Source of the DNA: an uncultured bacterium
GTDB taxonomy: Bacteria; Bacteroidota; Bacteroidia; Bacteroidales; Bacteroidaceae
DNA: 64,000 bases
Assembly (NCBI GenBank): GCA_946188155.1
Contig: CAMHUC010000005.1
Span: 1 to 64,000 of the forward strand
Direction of reading: 5' to 3'
Part shown: piece after piece, positions 1 through 9,124 of the stretch
Position numbering within the stretch: position 1 is the first letter of the stretch
Layout of the letters: each line of letters opens with the position of its first letter
Translations under genes and position numbers: made by a program
Notes under the pieces: generated by a model
Databases searched by the model: none
What the model was told of the DNA's origin: nothing
The model's input: the letters and a program-made list of their open reading frames with translations, nothing else

Positions 1-102
1 GTTAAACAAATTAACGAATGGAAATGTTAACTCACACTAAATCCAGTAGAACCAACAAATTAACGAATGGAAATGTTAACTCACACTAAATCCAGTAGAA
101 CC
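1..102. repeat. 49-bp tandem direct repeat, two copies
   Basis: A 49-base unit beginning CAAATTAACGAATGG occurs at about 7-55 and again at 56-102, nearly without change. Each copy contains short inverted GTTAAC-type arms. There is no spacer, so it is not a CRISPR array. It lies upstream of a possible -7 box (TAATTTTG, 103-110). The rest of 103-314 holds only promoter-like sequence and no credible gene. Confidence 0.7.
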
Positions 103-183
103 TAATTTTGCAGCGGACATTTAAACACGTTTGGATTATGACGACATTTGCACTGAACAATTTATGGACATACATCGAAGGTC

Positions 184-293
184 TTTCGCTCACTTATTCG
201 TACCTTTGAGCTTCGCTCTTAGGTACTTTCGTTCGGAAATGAAAAGAAAAAAAGGTTTTTCTTTTGCATTTCGCTCACTTATTCGTACCTTTG
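184..293 (+). repeat. Duplicated promoter segment, copies 85 bp apart
   Basis: About 25 bases beginning TTTCGCTCACTTATTCG are present twice, each ending in TACCTTTG (201-208 and 286-293). The first -7 box lies in a small hairpin (TACC..GAGC pairing with GCTC..GGTA). The second is the likely cysS promoter. Confidence 0.6.
263..293 (+). promoter_or_regulatory. cysS promoter (TTTG, N19, TACCTTTG)
   Basis: TTTG at 263-266 and TACCTTTG at 286-293 are 19 bases apart and match the Bacteroidetes primary sigma factor consensus. The ATG of cysS is 21 bases after the -7 box. Confidence 0.65.
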
Positions 294-314
294 CACCGTT
301 TAAACGTTTAAGAT

Positions 315-1808
315 ATGGAATCAAGACTAGTCATTTACAATACGCTGACGCGACAGAAGGAGCGCTTCGAGCCCCTGCATGCGCCGAATGTAGGAATGTA
401 CGTGTGCGGCCCTACGGTCTATGGCGACCCCCATCTGGGCCATGCCCGTCCCGCCATCACCTTCGACCTGGTGTTCCGCTACCTGAAGCACCTGGGATAT
501 AAAGTAAGGTACGTGCGTAACATCACCGACGTGGGCCACCTGGAGCACGATGCCGACGAGGGCGAGGACAAGATTGCCAAGAAGGCCCGCCTGGAGCAGC
601 TCGAGCCGATGGAGATAGCACAGTACTACACCAACCGCTACCATCAGGCGATGGACGCCCTGGGCTGCCTGCGCCCCTCGATAGAGCCCCACGCCACGGG
701 CCACATCATCGAGCAGCAGCAGCTGGTGCAGCAGATCCTCGACCGGGGCTTCGCCTACGAGTCGAACGGCAGCATCTACTTCGACATCGAGGCCTACAAC
801 AAGCAGTATCGCTACGGCATCCTCAGCGGCCGCAGCCTTGAGAACATCAAGGACGCCAGCCGCGACAACCTCGACGGCGTGGGCGAGAAGCGCAACCAGG
901 CCGACTTCGCCCTGTGGAAGAAGGCCCAGCCCGAGCACATCATGCGCTGGCCCTCGCCCTGGAGCGACGGCTTCCCTGGCTGGCACTGTGAGTGTACGGC
1001 CATGGGCCGCAAGTATTTGGGCGAGCAGTTCGACATCCACGGCGGCGGCATGGACTTGGTGTTCCCCCACCACGAGTGCGAGATAGCCCAGGCCCAAGCC
1101 TCAATGGGCCACCAGGCCGTGAAGTACTGGATGCACAACAACATGATCACCATCAACGGTCAGAAGATGGGTAAGTCATTAGGCAACTTCATCACCCTGG
1201 AGCAGTTCTTCACCGGCCAGCACGAGAAGCTGGAGAAGGCCTACTCGCCGATGACCATTCGCTTCTTCATCCTCTCGGCGCACTACCGGGGCACGGTGGA
1301 CTTCTCGAACGAGGCCCTGCTCGCCGCTGAGAAGGGACTGGAAAAACTGATGAACGCCATCAGCGACCTGGAGCGTGTACAGCCTACGGAGAAGTGCGAC
1401 CCCGAGACGGAGCGCATTGTGAAGGCCCTGCGCCAGAAGTGCTACGACGCCATGAACGACGACTTCGCCACGCCTCAGCTAATCAGCCACCTCTTCGAGG
1501 CCTGCACCGTCGTCAACAAGCTCATCGACCACAAGGCCACCATCTGCGCCGACTGCCTGAAAGAACTGAAGGAGACCATGCACCTCTTCGCCTTCGATAT
1601 CCTCGGACTGAAGGCAGAGAAGGGCAACAGCAGCGATGCCCGCGAGGAGGCCTTCGGCAAGGTAGTCGATATGGTGCTGGAGCTGCGCGCCAAGGCCCGT
1701 ACCGAGAAGGACTGGGCCACGTGCGACAAGATACGCGACGAACTGAAGGAAGCCGGCTTCGAGGTGAAGGACACCAAGGACGGCGTGACCTGGAAGCTAA
1801 ATAAATAA
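315..1808 (+). CDS. cysS: Cysteine--tRNA ligase
   Basis: Class I aminoacyl-tRNA synthetase that charges tRNA-Cys in the cytoplasm. The 497 residues are close to the usual bacterial length. Visible signatures are the HIGH-type motif HLGH (residues 40-43, inside PHLGHARP), KMGKS (284-288, the KMSKS equivalent), and the zinc-site elements C31, the WHCEC segment near residue 225 and the FPHHECE segment. The ATG at 315 follows a good promoter. The gene converges on the C1 peptidase gene, with a shared hairpin terminator between them. Identification is secure. Confidence 0.97.
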   Translation: MESRLVIYNTLTRQKERFEPLHAPNVGMYVCGPTVYGDPHLGHARPAITFDLVFRYLKHLGYKVRYVRNITDVGHLEHDADEGEDKIAKKARLEQLEPMEIAQYYTNRYHQAMDALGCLRPSIEPHATGHIIEQQQLVQQILDRGFAYESNGSIYFDIEAYNKQYRYGILSGRSLENIKDASRDNLDGVGEKRNQADFALWKKAQPEHIMRWPSPWSDGFPGWHCECTAMGRKYLGEQFDIHGGGMDLVFPHHECEIAQAQASMGHQAVKYWMHNNMITINGQKMGKSLGNFITLEQFFTGQHEKLEKAYSPMTIRFFILSAHYRGTVDFSNEALLAAEKGLEKLMNAISDLERVQPTEKCDPETERIVKALRQKCYDAMNDDFATPQLISHLFEACTVVNKLIDHKATICADCLKELKETMHLFAFDILGLKAEKGNSSDAREEAFGKVVDMVLELRAKARTEKDWATCDKIRDELKEAGFEVKDTKDGVTWKLNK

Positions 1809-1835
1809 AAAGGGAGTGTCCTGTCTCTAAATCCC

Positions 1836-1877
1836 AGATTCCCCATAGCCCCAGACAGGGAGAGTTATGGGGAATCT
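1836..1877. terminator. Bidirectional hairpin terminator between convergent genes
   Basis: AGATTCCCCATA (1836-1847) pairs perfectly with TATGGGGAATCT (1866-1877), leaving an 18-base loop. The right arm covers the last codons of the minus-strand peptidase gene, so its terminator overlaps its own coding end. It can also serve cysS. Confidence 0.65.
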
Positions 1878-2632
1878 TTATACGCCTCCCTTGTCATCTC
1901 CACGGCCAGCGTCTGGTCGCGGAAGTCCTCGAAGGATAGGTAGTCGAAGCCCTTGTAGCGGCGCTTGGTGCCCCACGAGTTCTTCATAATGAAATACTTC
2001 CCGCCAAGCTCGTCGTGGGCGATGCCTACGATGGCCATGGCGTGCCCCTTGCTCTCCCAGCACACGCCGTGATGGGCGCGGACGGCGCGCTCCGTCTTCT
2101 TGAGCAGCGAGTCCATCGGTATGTTCAGGAATCGGTCGTTCAGCCAGTTGTCGGGCAGACGGATGTCCACCTCTTTATAATAAGGCTTGCGCCAGTTGCT
2201 CGTCAGGGCGACGTACTCGCCAGGCTTGCAGACGCTGCGTGCAAACTCCTGCGCGGTGTACTCCGCTCCCAGCATAAAGACGAAGCGCGGAGCCGGCGTA
2301 TCTACGCTCCGCATGGCGTCGTAGCCCACGATGCCGTACTTTTGTATCAGCCTCAGCAGCGTGGCCCCCATGCCGCGCTTGCTCTCCGGCGCATTGGGTT
2401 CCCGCTCCATGGCCTTCTCTATATAATAAGGTGACAGGTTGACGGAGTCGCCCCAGCCGAGGTGCTCCGTCTCGATGGCGGCGAGCATAGCGTAGACCCA
2501 GCACGTCTGGCTCTTGCCCTGGTCCTTGACGGGCGTCATGCGGTTCATCACCTCGTGGGTGAAGTGCTTCGGCTCCTGCCGGGCACAGCCCGCAAGCAGC
2601 AGCACGCAGATTGATATAACCACTTTTCTCAT
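1865..2632 (-). CDS. Papain-like (C1 family) cysteine peptidase, lipoprotein
   Basis: The N-terminus MRKVVISICVLLLAGC is a lipoprotein signal with lipobox LAGC, so the mature protein should be membrane-anchored outside the cytoplasm. The papain triad is visible: catalytic Cys in KDQGKSQTCWVYA with the preceding oxyanion Gln, His in ESKGHAMAIVG, and Asn in MKNSWGTK. At about 255 residues it is compact, without a long propeptide. An ATG eight codons upstream (2656) is possible, but the signal peptide fits better from 2632. It is the third minus-strand gene after SusC and SusD and may trim peptides for that transporter (inference). The exact substrate is unknown. Confidence 0.85.
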   Translation of the reverse strand: MRKVVISICVLLLAGCARQEPKHFTHEVMNRMTPVKDQGKSQTCWVYAMLAAIETEHLGWGDSVNLSPYYIEKAMEREPNAPESKRGMGATLLRLIQKYGIVGYDAMRSVDTPAPRFVFMLGAEYTAQEFARSVCKPGEYVALTSNWRKPYYKEVDIRLPDNWLNDRFLNIPMDSLLKKTERAVRAHHGVCWESKGHAMAIVGIAHDELGGKYFIMKNSWGTKRRYKGFDYLSFEDFRDQTLAVEMTREAYKDSP

Positions 2633-2679
2633 TTCCTCAATTCTTTCTGTTGTCACGCGGATATCTTAACTCTCTCAGA

Positions 2680-2945
2680 TTTTTTATGTCACACAGATTT
2701 TTATGTCACACAGATCTCACAGATCTCACAGATTTCGGCGGCTTTGCCGCCATTTAAATCGACAACTGATTGCTGCACAGCAGCAAAGATCTGTGAGATC
2801 CGTGAGATCCGTGTGACATAAAAGATCTGTGAGATCCGTGAGATCTGTGTGACATAAAAAATCTGTGAGATCCGTGAGATCTGTGTGACATAAAAAATCT
2901 GTGAGATCCGTGAGATCTGTGTGACATAAAAGATCTGTGTGAGCA
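2680..2945. repeat. 36-bp tandem repeat array with an inverted counterpart
   Basis: Four full copies of a 36-base unit (GATCTGTGAGATCCGTGAGA and onward, ending TGTGTGACATAAAA) start at 2788, 2824, 2860 and 2896, with a partial fifth at 2932. At 2680-2730 related sequence runs in the opposite sense (ATGTCACACAGATCTCACAG). The two blocks therefore flank 2735-2785 as inverted arrays. There are no spacers. Minus-strand open frames here (IFYVTQISRISQ repeats) merely translate the repeat. Confidence 0.85.
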
Positions 2946-2949
2946 TTCT

Positions 2950-4602
2950 TCAATATCCTGGATTCTGCGTGAGGTTATGGTTGAGCGCCATCACGTCGGC
3001 AGGTATGGGATAGACGGTGGTGTGGCCGTCGCTCTCATCCACCTTCGGGTCGAACTCATCGCCCTCGAAGAGGCTCTCGTACTGGCCGAAGCGTATCATG
3101 TCCTGCCGTCGCCAGCCCTCCCAGCATAGCTCCAGCAGCCGCTCATCGAGGATGTTCTGCAGCGTCAGCGGGCGCAATGGCACATTCATTCTGTCGCGCA
3201 CGGCGTCCATGTAGGTCTGCCCCTCTGCTGCCCTGCCGTCGCGCAGCAGTGCCTCGGCGCGCATCAGGAGCACGTCGGCAAATCGGAAGAGCACGATATC
3301 GTTGTCCATCAGCTTTCCGTCCTTCATGGCGTTCTTGTCGATGGCGTATTTCTTCATGCGGGCCCCGGCCGTCTCTACGTATGGGCTCAGCGTGAGTATC
3401 AGGTCTACTGCCTCGGGCACGTAGACCAGCGGCAGGCCCTCCCGGTCGAGCACGGGGTCGTAGTTGAGGTCGTAAACCTCGCCCGACCAGTAGTTCAGGT
3501 CGAAGCGCGGGTCCTCGTCCTCGGTACCGTAGCCGAACACCTGTAGCGTCTTCAGCGTGGCGCTCGATCCGTTCTCGCCACTGAATCCATAGGCAGCGGC
3601 ATGGCGGGAGTGGTATGAGCGGAACATATTCTGCTGCTGGTTGTTGTAGAGGTCCTTGTCCATGGGGATGGTCCAGATGTTCTCCTTCGAGTTCTCGTTA
3701 TGCACGATGAAGTTGTTCTCATAGCTCGTTTCCAGTTCGAAGTTCATGCTGCTGGTCAGCACGTCACAGTAGAAGTCGGCGGCCTGCCAGGCATTCATCT
3801 TCTCCCCCCACACATTGAAGAGCATCTGCGAGCCGTCGGGGCGCACGCCGTCGGTCCAGTCGTTGTCGGCATACACCTCGGCGTTGAGCATCAGCTTGGC
3901 CAGCACGAAGAGCACCACCGGCTGGGTGATGCGCCCGTAGTAGTCGGTGATAGGTGTGCTTTTCTCCTCTGACAGATAGTCGTAGGCGATGTTCAGCTCG
4001 TTGATGATGAACTGGAACACCTCGCTTCGCTCCGACTGCCTGACCTCGTTGATGCTGAGGTCGGCCGTGGTGATGATAGGCACGCGCCCGAAGAGGTCCA
4101 TCAGGTACCAGTAGTAGATGGCGCGTAGTGCCCGCACCTCGGAAGTGTAGGCCAGGTACTGCTCCTCGGTGAGCAGCCTTCGGTGGTCTTCGAGCTGCAC
4201 CAGTGAGTGGTCGCAGAGCGTGATGACCTTATAGAGGTAGAGCCAGGCGTTCTTGGGAATGTCGTGGCCGGCCGACCAGGAGTGGCGGTACATGTCCTGC
4301 CAGAGTTCGCCGTCGTACCAGTCGGCGCGGCGGGTGGGCAGCATGGCCTCGTCGGAGCCGAAGGTCTGCAGGTCGTAGACGCCCCGGCAGGTGCCCTGCA
4401 GGCCCTGTCCGTCGTCGGAGCCTCCGATGTAGCTGTAGAGGGTGGCCACGGTGTTCAGGTAGAGGGCGCTGGGCGTCTTGTAGGCCTCCTCTTCGGGCAG
4501 CTGGTCGCGGGGAGCCTCGTCGAGGGAGCAGGAGGAGAGAGCTGCGGCAAAGCCGCAGCCTACGGCAATAACATGGAGGAATCTATATAGCTTTGTTATC
4601 AT
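2950..4602 (-). CDS. SusD/RagB-family outer membrane substrate-binding lipoprotein
   Basis: Surface lipoprotein that caps a SusC-type TonB-dependent transporter. The signal peptide ends at lipobox LSSC (residues 22-25), followed by SLDEAPRDQLPEEEAYKTP, a typical SusD start. The C-terminal region has the usual RagB/SusD features, including DIVLFRFADVLLMRAEALLRDG and LDERLLELCWEGWRRQDMIRFG, and ends in NHNLTQNPGY. The 550 residues are normal for the family. It lies 139 bases downstream of the SusC gene on the same strand. With no glycoside hydrolase nearby but a cysteine peptidase next in line, peptide binding as in RagB is a reasonable inference. Confidence 0.95.
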   Translation of the reverse strand: MITKLYRFLHVIAVGCGFAAALSSCSLDEAPRDQLPEEEAYKTPSALYLNTVATLYSYIGGSDDGQGLQGTCRGVYDLQTFGSDEAMLPTRRADWYDGELWQDMYRHSWSAGHDIPKNAWLYLYKVITLCDHSLVQLEDHRRLLTEEQYLAYTSEVRALRAIYYWYLMDLFGRVPIITTADLSINEVRQSERSEVFQFIINELNIAYDYLSEEKSTPITDYYGRITQPVVLFVLAKLMLNAEVYADNDWTDGVRPDGSQMLFNVWGEKMNAWQAADFYCDVLTSSMNFELETSYENNFIVHNENSKENIWTIPMDKDLYNNQQQNMFRSYHSRHAAAYGFSGENGSSATLKTLQVFGYGTEDEDPRFDLNYWSGEVYDLNYDPVLDREGLPLVYVPEAVDLILTLSPYVETAGARMKKYAIDKNAMKDGKLMDNDIVLFRFADVLLMRAEALLRDGRAAEGQTYMDAVRDRMNVPLRPLTLQNILDERLLELCWEGWRRQDMIRFGQYESLFEGDEFDPKVDESDGHTTVYPIPADVMALNHNLTQNPGY

Positions 4603-4604
4603 GT

Positions 4605-4738
4605 CGTTATTTCGTTATGACGTTATTTCGTGATGTCGTTATTTCGTGATGTCGTTATGACGTTATTTCGTTATTTCGTTATGACGTTATTTCGATATTT
4701 CGTGATGTCGTTATTTCGTTATGTCGTGATGCCGCCAT
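4605..4738. repeat. Low-complexity TTATTTCGTTATGACG repeats in the susC-susD gap
   Basis: The 139-base gap between susC and susD consists almost entirely of variants of GTCGTTATTTCGTTATGACG and CGATATTTCGTGATG. The same family, in the opposite sense, fills 20880-20958 between the GH32 and transporter genes. No hairpin stem or promoter was recognised in it. Confidence 0.75.
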
Positions 4739-4741
4739 TAT

Positions 4742-7408
4742 TCAGAACCGGATGCTGACGCTCATGGTGTAGGAGCGGTAGGGGGGCGTGACGTTCTTGT
4801 CGTCGATGCCGAGGGTGCCGTCGATGACGGTCGAGTTGATCATCGGCGTCAGTCCGCTGTAGCCGGTGATGGTGGCCAGGTTGTTGACCGATGCCGACAG
4901 TCGCAGCTGCTTGATGTACTTGGAGCTGAGGGGCACGCTCCAGCCTACGGTCACGTAGTCGATGTTGACGTAGTCGCCGCGCTCCAGGTAATAGTCGCTG
5001 ATGGTCTGGTCGATGATTTTCGCCTCGGGTGCGCCCTTCATCACGTTGTAGTTGGGCAGCGAGAGCAGGTTCATGTAGGTATTGGCCGTGCCGTTGTAGA
5101 TATGGTGGCCGAAGGCGCCGTTGAGCTGCATGGTCACGTCCCATTGGCGATAGCGGAAGGCAATGTTCGAGCCCATGGTGGCCTTCGGCGTGGCCTGTCC
5201 GCAGACGTAGCTCTCTTCCGTCACGTCGAAGGCCTTGTAGCCGTTGATCACTTCGTAGACGCCCTTGCAATGCGGCAGCACGAACACGCCGAGCGGCTCA
5301 CCCACCACCTGGTTCACCACGCCGCTGGCTCCGTGGAATCCTGCTCCCCAGAGGTCGGAGATGCCCTTGCTGGCCGGGGCGGTGAGATACTGTCCGTTGT
5401 GGTAGCCGTCGAGCGATAGCAGCTTGTCGCGCGAGAAGCTCCAGTTCATGTTGATGGCCAGCTCAGCGTCGCGCGTCCTGAGCGGCGTGATGCCGAAGCC
5501 TATCTCCAGTCCGCGGCTCTCCATCGAGCCGATGTTGGCCAGCAGCTTGTCGTAGGTATAGGGCGGCACTGGCACGTCGTAGACGTAGAGCATGTCGCTG
5601 GTCTTGGAGCGGTAGAAGTCGATGGTGGCGGCGATGCGCCCGCCCCAGAGCGACACGTCGAGGCCCACGTTGAAGGTATTCTTCACCTCCCACTTCAGGT
5701 CGGGGTTGGCATTACGGATGATGCCGAGGGTGATGGCCGGTGCTCCGCCCACCGACACCACTCCGTTGGGGTGTACCAGCTGCAGCGAGTTGTAGGAGTC
5801 GATGCCGCCGAGGCTGCCCGAGCGTCCCAGTCCGACGCGCAGCTTGGCGTTGGTGATGAATGGCAGTGCCTTCATCCATCGCTCCTGGCTGATGACCCAT
5901 GCGGCGCTGGCGGAGGGGAAGAATCCCCTGCGGTGGTTCTCGCCGAACTTCGACGAGGCGTCGCTGCGGGCGTTGACCGTCAGCGTGTAGCGCTTATCGA
6001 AGGTGTACTGGGCCCGGAAGAGCAGCGACTGCATGAGTGCGTCGGTATAGTAGGAGTCGGTGCCGTCCCACGGGCGTGCAGCTCCTACGGAGAGGTTCTC
6101 GTTACCGAAGTCGTCGCTCGACAGGTTGGTGACGGTGGTGAAGAATCCCGTGGACTTCTGCTTGCTGCCCTCGACGAGAGCCATCAGCTGCAGTGCCGAC
6201 TTGCCGATGTCGAGCGAGTAGTTCAGCGAGATGTTGCCCAGCAGGTCCTCGCTCTTGTCGTTGCCCCGGTATGCCTCGCCGTGGCTCCACACGTATGAGG
6301 GATAGAAGTGCCCGTTGTTGATGTTGCTGTAGGTGTAGGAGCCGAATGCTCTCAGGTCGAGGTTACGGGCCAGGTCGACGGTCACGTTCAGGTGCAGGTT
6401 GAAGTGACTGTTGTCCTCGTTCTGCTTCATCTTCAGCAGCGAGTATGGATTGCTGATCCATACAGCCTCCGGTATCTGCGTGTAGCTGCCGTCGGCGTTG
6501 GGGCCTTCGGGCACGGTGGGGTTGAAGGTGGCTGCCGAGTAGAGCAGCTTCTGCTTGAAGGGCAGCACGTCGTTCTTATGGATGGAGCCGAAGATGCCGA
6601 GGTCCACCTTCAGGCGGTTGTCGAAGGCCTTGTTGCTGATGTCGAGCTTGGCGAAGTAGCTGCGGTAGTTGCTGTTGCGGATGACCGTCTTATGCTCCAT
6701 CACGCCCACCGAGGCACGGTAGTTGGCCGTCTGCGTGCCGCCTCCGAATGCCACGTGGTGGTTGTGTACGAATCCCGTGCGCTCGATGCTGCGTCCGAAG
6801 TCGCTGTTGCCGCCCTGGTCGTAGTAGGGCATGCCGATGTCGTTGCCCACCTGCCGGAACTCGCTGGCGCTGAGCATCTCCAGCCGCTTGTAGATCTGCT
6901 CGAAGCCCACGGTGCCGTCGTAGGAGATGTGGAACTGCTGACTGCTGCCCTTCTTCGTGGCCACCTCGATGACGCCCGCCGCCCCTCGGCTGCCGTACTG
7001 TGCCGTCTCGGAGGCGTCCTTGAGGATGGTGAAGCTCTGTATGTCGGAGGGGAAGATGGCCGAGAGGGAGCCCAGGTTGGTCATCACGCCGTCGATGATC
7101 ACCAGCGGGTCGTTGCCGCCAGTGAGCGACGTGGTGCCGCGCACGCGCACGGCCGACACCATGGCCTCCTGGTTACCGCTGATCTGCACGCCTGCCGCCT
7201 GGCCGTTGAGGGCGTCGAGCGACGAGGTGATCAGTCCCTTGTTCATCCGCTCGGCCGTCACCTGGTCCACGGCACCGGCCAGCGCGCTGCTGCTCACGTC
7301 TATATAACCTATCCTCACGGCCCGTATCGTAGTGTCGCGCTTGGCGGTCTGACCCGCTGCTTCCGCGCAGAGCGTCGCCGCCAGGCAGAATATGATTAGT
7401 TTTCTCAT
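4742..7408 (-). CDS. SusC/RagA-family TonB-dependent outer membrane transporter
   Basis: Outer membrane beta-barrel importer energised by TonB. From the ATG at 7408 (MRKLIIFCLAATLCAEAAGQ, Sec signal) the mature protein goes almost at once into the plug domain: DALNGQAAGVQI, VRVRGTTSL, DPLVIIDGV and the AAGVIEVATKKG segment. The barrel follows and ends in the outer membrane signature SYTMSVSIRF. It has 888 residues and lacks the carboxypeptidase-regulatory-like domain usually found before the plug in longer SusC proteins. The start at 7408 is chosen because the promoter at 7430-7461 would lie inside a longer form. It is the first gene of the operon with susD and the C1 peptidase gene. Confidence 0.94.
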   Translation of the reverse strand: MRKLIIFCLAATLCAEAAGQTAKRDTTIRAVRIGYIDVSSSALAGAVDQVTAERMNKGLITSSLDALNGQAAGVQISGNQEAMVSAVRVRGTTSLTGGNDPLVIIDGVMTNLGSLSAIFPSDIQSFTILKDASETAQYGSRGAAGVIEVATKKGSSQQFHISYDGTVGFEQIYKRLEMLSASEFRQVGNDIGMPYYDQGGNSDFGRSIERTGFVHNHHVAFGGGTQTANYRASVGVMEHKTVIRNSNYRSYFAKLDISNKAFDNRLKVDLGIFGSIHKNDVLPFKQKLLYSAATFNPTVPEGPNADGSYTQIPEAVWISNPYSLLKMKQNEDNSHFNLHLNVTVDLARNLDLRAFGSYTYSNINNGHFYPSYVWSHGEAYRGNDKSEDLLGNISLNYSLDIGKSALQLMALVEGSKQKSTGFFTTVTNLSSDDFGNENLSVGAARPWDGTDSYYTDALMQSLLFRAQYTFDKRYTLTVNARSDASSKFGENHRRGFFPSASAAWVISQERWMKALPFITNAKLRVGLGRSGSLGGIDSYNSLQLVHPNGVVSVGGAPAITLGIIRNANPDLKWEVKNTFNVGLDVSLWGGRIAATIDFYRSKTSDMLYVYDVPVPPYTYDKLLANIGSMESRGLEIGFGITPLRTRDAELAINMNWSFSRDKLLSLDGYHNGQYLTAPASKGISDLWGAGFHGASGVVNQVVGEPLGVFVLPHCKGVYEVINGYKAFDVTEESYVCGQATPKATMGSNIAFRYRQWDVTMQLNGAFGHHIYNGTANTYMNLLSLPNYNVMKGAPEAKIIDQTISDYYLERGDYVNIDYVTVGWSVPLSSKYIKQLRLSASVNNLATITGYSGLTPMINSTVIDGTLGIDDKNVTPPYRSYTMSVSIRF

Positions 7409-7429
7409 CGTTTCAGGTTTATTCTGCTG

Positions 7430-7461
7430 CAAAGTTACGAATAAGTATGTGAAAAACCAAA
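7430..7461 (-). promoter_or_regulatory. Promoter of the susC-susD operon
   Basis: Read on the minus strand, TTTG (7461-7458), 20 bases, then TAACTTTG (7437-7430). This matches the Bacteroidetes -33/-7 consensus and places the -7 box 21 bases before the ATG at 7408. Confidence 0.8.
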
Positions 7462-7552
7462 TTTATTGGCAGTTTTTCTTTTTTGCCTCATGTGCATGTG
7501 CCTGCAAGTGACTCTCGCGCGCGTATGCGCGTATATAGTAGGGATTCGCAGG

Positions 7553-7620
7553 AAACATGTGTACCATCTGTACCATGTGGTACCAGGTGATACCAGGTGG
7601 TACAGATGGTACACATGTTT
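7553..7620. repeat. Perfect 23-bp inverted repeat
   Basis: AAACATGTGTACCATCTG plus TACCA (7553-7575) is perfectly complementary to 7598-7620 across a 22-base loop that itself repeats TACCAGG. It lies between divergent genes (susC and the U32 gene), so a terminator role is unlikely. Further right, 7675-7740 holds short GGCAGCAGCAGGC repeats. Nothing else was seen in the 428-base gap apart from promoters. Confidence 0.7.
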
Positions 7621-7822
7621 TCCGTATATAACAACTATAGTAGTTATGACCCCGGGAAGGCTCCTGTTCGTGAATAGCAGGCACTTGTCCGGCAGCAGCA
7701 GGCTCCTGCCGGGCAGCAGCAGGCTTCTGCCGGAGAGTCCAGGGGGTGGTCTGAGGGCCGTCAGCATGTAGCCGACAGGAAAATAATTCATCATTCATCA
7801 TTCATAATTCATAATTATTTCG

Positions 7823-7830
7823 TACCTTTG
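7823..7830 (+). promoter_or_regulatory. -7 box of the U32 gene, nearly leaderless
   Basis: TACCTTTG ends five bases before the ATG at 7836. If transcription starts about seven bases past the centre of the -7 box, the mRNA would begin at or next to the start codon. No clear -33 element was seen. Confidence 0.55.
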
Positions 7831-7835
7831 CAGCC

Positions 7836-9095
7836 ATGAATCTGAACGACTTCGAAATCATGGCCCCCGTCGGCTCGCGCGAGTCGCTGGCCGCCGCCAT
7901 CCAGGCCGGTGCCGACAGCGTCTACTTCGGCATCGGCAAGCTGAACATGCGTGCCCACTCGGCCTCGGCGTTCACCATCGACGACCTGAAGGACATCGCC
8001 CGCGAGTGCGAGGCCCACGGCATGAAGAGCTACCTGACGGTGAACACCATCATCTACGGCGAGGACATCCCGCTGATGCACGACATCATCGACGCCGCCC
8101 GCCAGGCCGGCATCACGGCCGTCATCGCCAGCGACGTGGCGGTGATGACCTATTGCCGGAGGGGCGGCGGTGCGGGGGCGCCACCCATGGAGGTACACCT
8201 GTCCACGCAGCTGAACATCTCGAACATCGAGGCGCTGCGCTTCTACGCCCAGTTTGCCGACGTGGTGGTGCTGGCCCGCGAGCTGAACATGGAGCAGGTG
8301 GCCGACATCTACCAGCAGGTGTGCCAGGAGCACATCTGCGGACCCTCGGGCGAGCTGATCCGCATCGAGATGTTCTGCCACGGTGCCCTCTGCATGGCCA
8401 TCAGCGGCAAGTGCTACATGAGCCTCGACGCCGCCAACCGCTCTGCCAACCGCGGTGAGTGCATCCAGATCTGCCGCCGCTCGTACACGGTTACTGACAA
8501 TGAGACGGGCTACCAGCTGGCCATCGACAACAAGTACATCATGTCGCCCAAGGACCTGAAGACCGTCCGCTTCATCGACCGCATGATGAAGAGCGGCGTG
8601 AGGGTGTTCAAGATAGAGGGTCGCGCACGCGGGCCGGAATACGTCTACACCGTGGTGAAGTGCTACAAGGAGGCCATCCAGGCCGTCATCGACGGCACCT
8701 TCACCGAGGAGCGCAAGGACGAGTGGGACCGGCGGCTGGCCACCGTCTTCAACCGCGGCTTCTGGGACGGCTACTACCAGGGGCAGCTGATGGGCGAGTG
8801 GAACAAGGACTACGGCTCCTCGGCCACGGAGCGCAAGGTGTACGTGGGCAAAGGCACGAAGTACTACTCCAAGCTCGGCGTGGCGGAGTTCACCGTCGAG
8901 GCCACCACCTTCAAGCCAGGCGACAGGCTGCTCATCACCGGGCCCACGACGGGCGTCATCTACGTCACGGCCGACGAGATACACGACGACTTCGGCCCTG
9001 TGCAGGAGGCACAGCAGGGCACGCGCGTCAGCATCGCCGTGCCCCAGAAGGTCAGGCCGAGCGACAAGCTCTTTAAGTTAGTGAACAGTGATTAG
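7836..9095 (+). CDS. U32 family peptidase-like protein (YhbU/RlhA-type)
   Basis: The PROSITE-type U32 signature is present: EMFCHGALCMAISGKCYMS at about residues 183-201, with its conserved cysteines. The N-terminal MAPVGSRESLAAAIQAGAD and SVYFGIG segments are the family's TIM-barrel start. The family was named as collagenase-like peptidases, but several members act in 23S rRNA or tRNA hydroxylation or ubiquinone synthesis, so a proteolytic role should not be assumed. The 419 residues fit a barrel plus a short C-terminal beta domain (GKGTKYYSKLGVAEF and onward). sufE follows after 29 bases of AGTGATTAGTGA-type repeats. Confidence 0.88.
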   Translation: MNLNDFEIMAPVGSRESLAAAIQAGADSVYFGIGKLNMRAHSASAFTIDDLKDIARECEAHGMKSYLTVNTIIYGEDIPLMHDIIDAARQAGITAVIASDVAVMTYCRRGGGAGAPPMEVHLSTQLNISNIEALRFYAQFADVVVLARELNMEQVADIYQQVCQEHICGPSGELIRIEMFCHGALCMAISGKCYMSLDAANRSANRGECIQICRRSYTVTDNETGYQLAIDNKYIMSPKDLKTVRFIDRMMKSGVRVFKIEGRARGPEYVYTVVKCYKEAIQAVIDGTFTEERKDEWDRRLATVFNRGFWDGYYQGQLMGEWNKDYGSSATERKVYVGKGTKYYSKLGVAEFTVEATTFKPGDRLLITGPTTGVIYVTADEIHDDFGPVQEAQQGTRVSIAVPQKVRPSDKLFKLVNSD

Positions 9096-9124
9096 TGATA
9101 AGTGATAAGTGATTAGTGAATAGT

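Noticed and set aside
131..502. Plus-strand open frame at the window start
   Set aside because: Its second half is an out-of-frame reading of cysS and the first half is promoter and repeat sequence.
2788..2945. Possible CRISPR array
   Set aside because: Units are contiguous with no unique spacers, and no cas gene is nearby. The same holds for the 49-bp repeats at 1-102.
2701..2953. Minus-strand open frames of 75-81 codons with repeated IFYVTQISRISQ or HTDLTDLTDF
   Set aside because: They only translate the 36-bp tandem array; all frames stay open because the unit length is divisible by three and lacks stops.
6308..7399. 363-codon open frame antisense to the SusC gene
   Set aside because: Val/Ala/His-rich composition typical of the complement of a GC-rich gene; SusC is clearly the coding frame.
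7836..9095. Collagenase label for the U32 protein
   Set aside because: Family members with known function include RNA hydroxylation factors, so a collagenase role is not supported by sequence alone.
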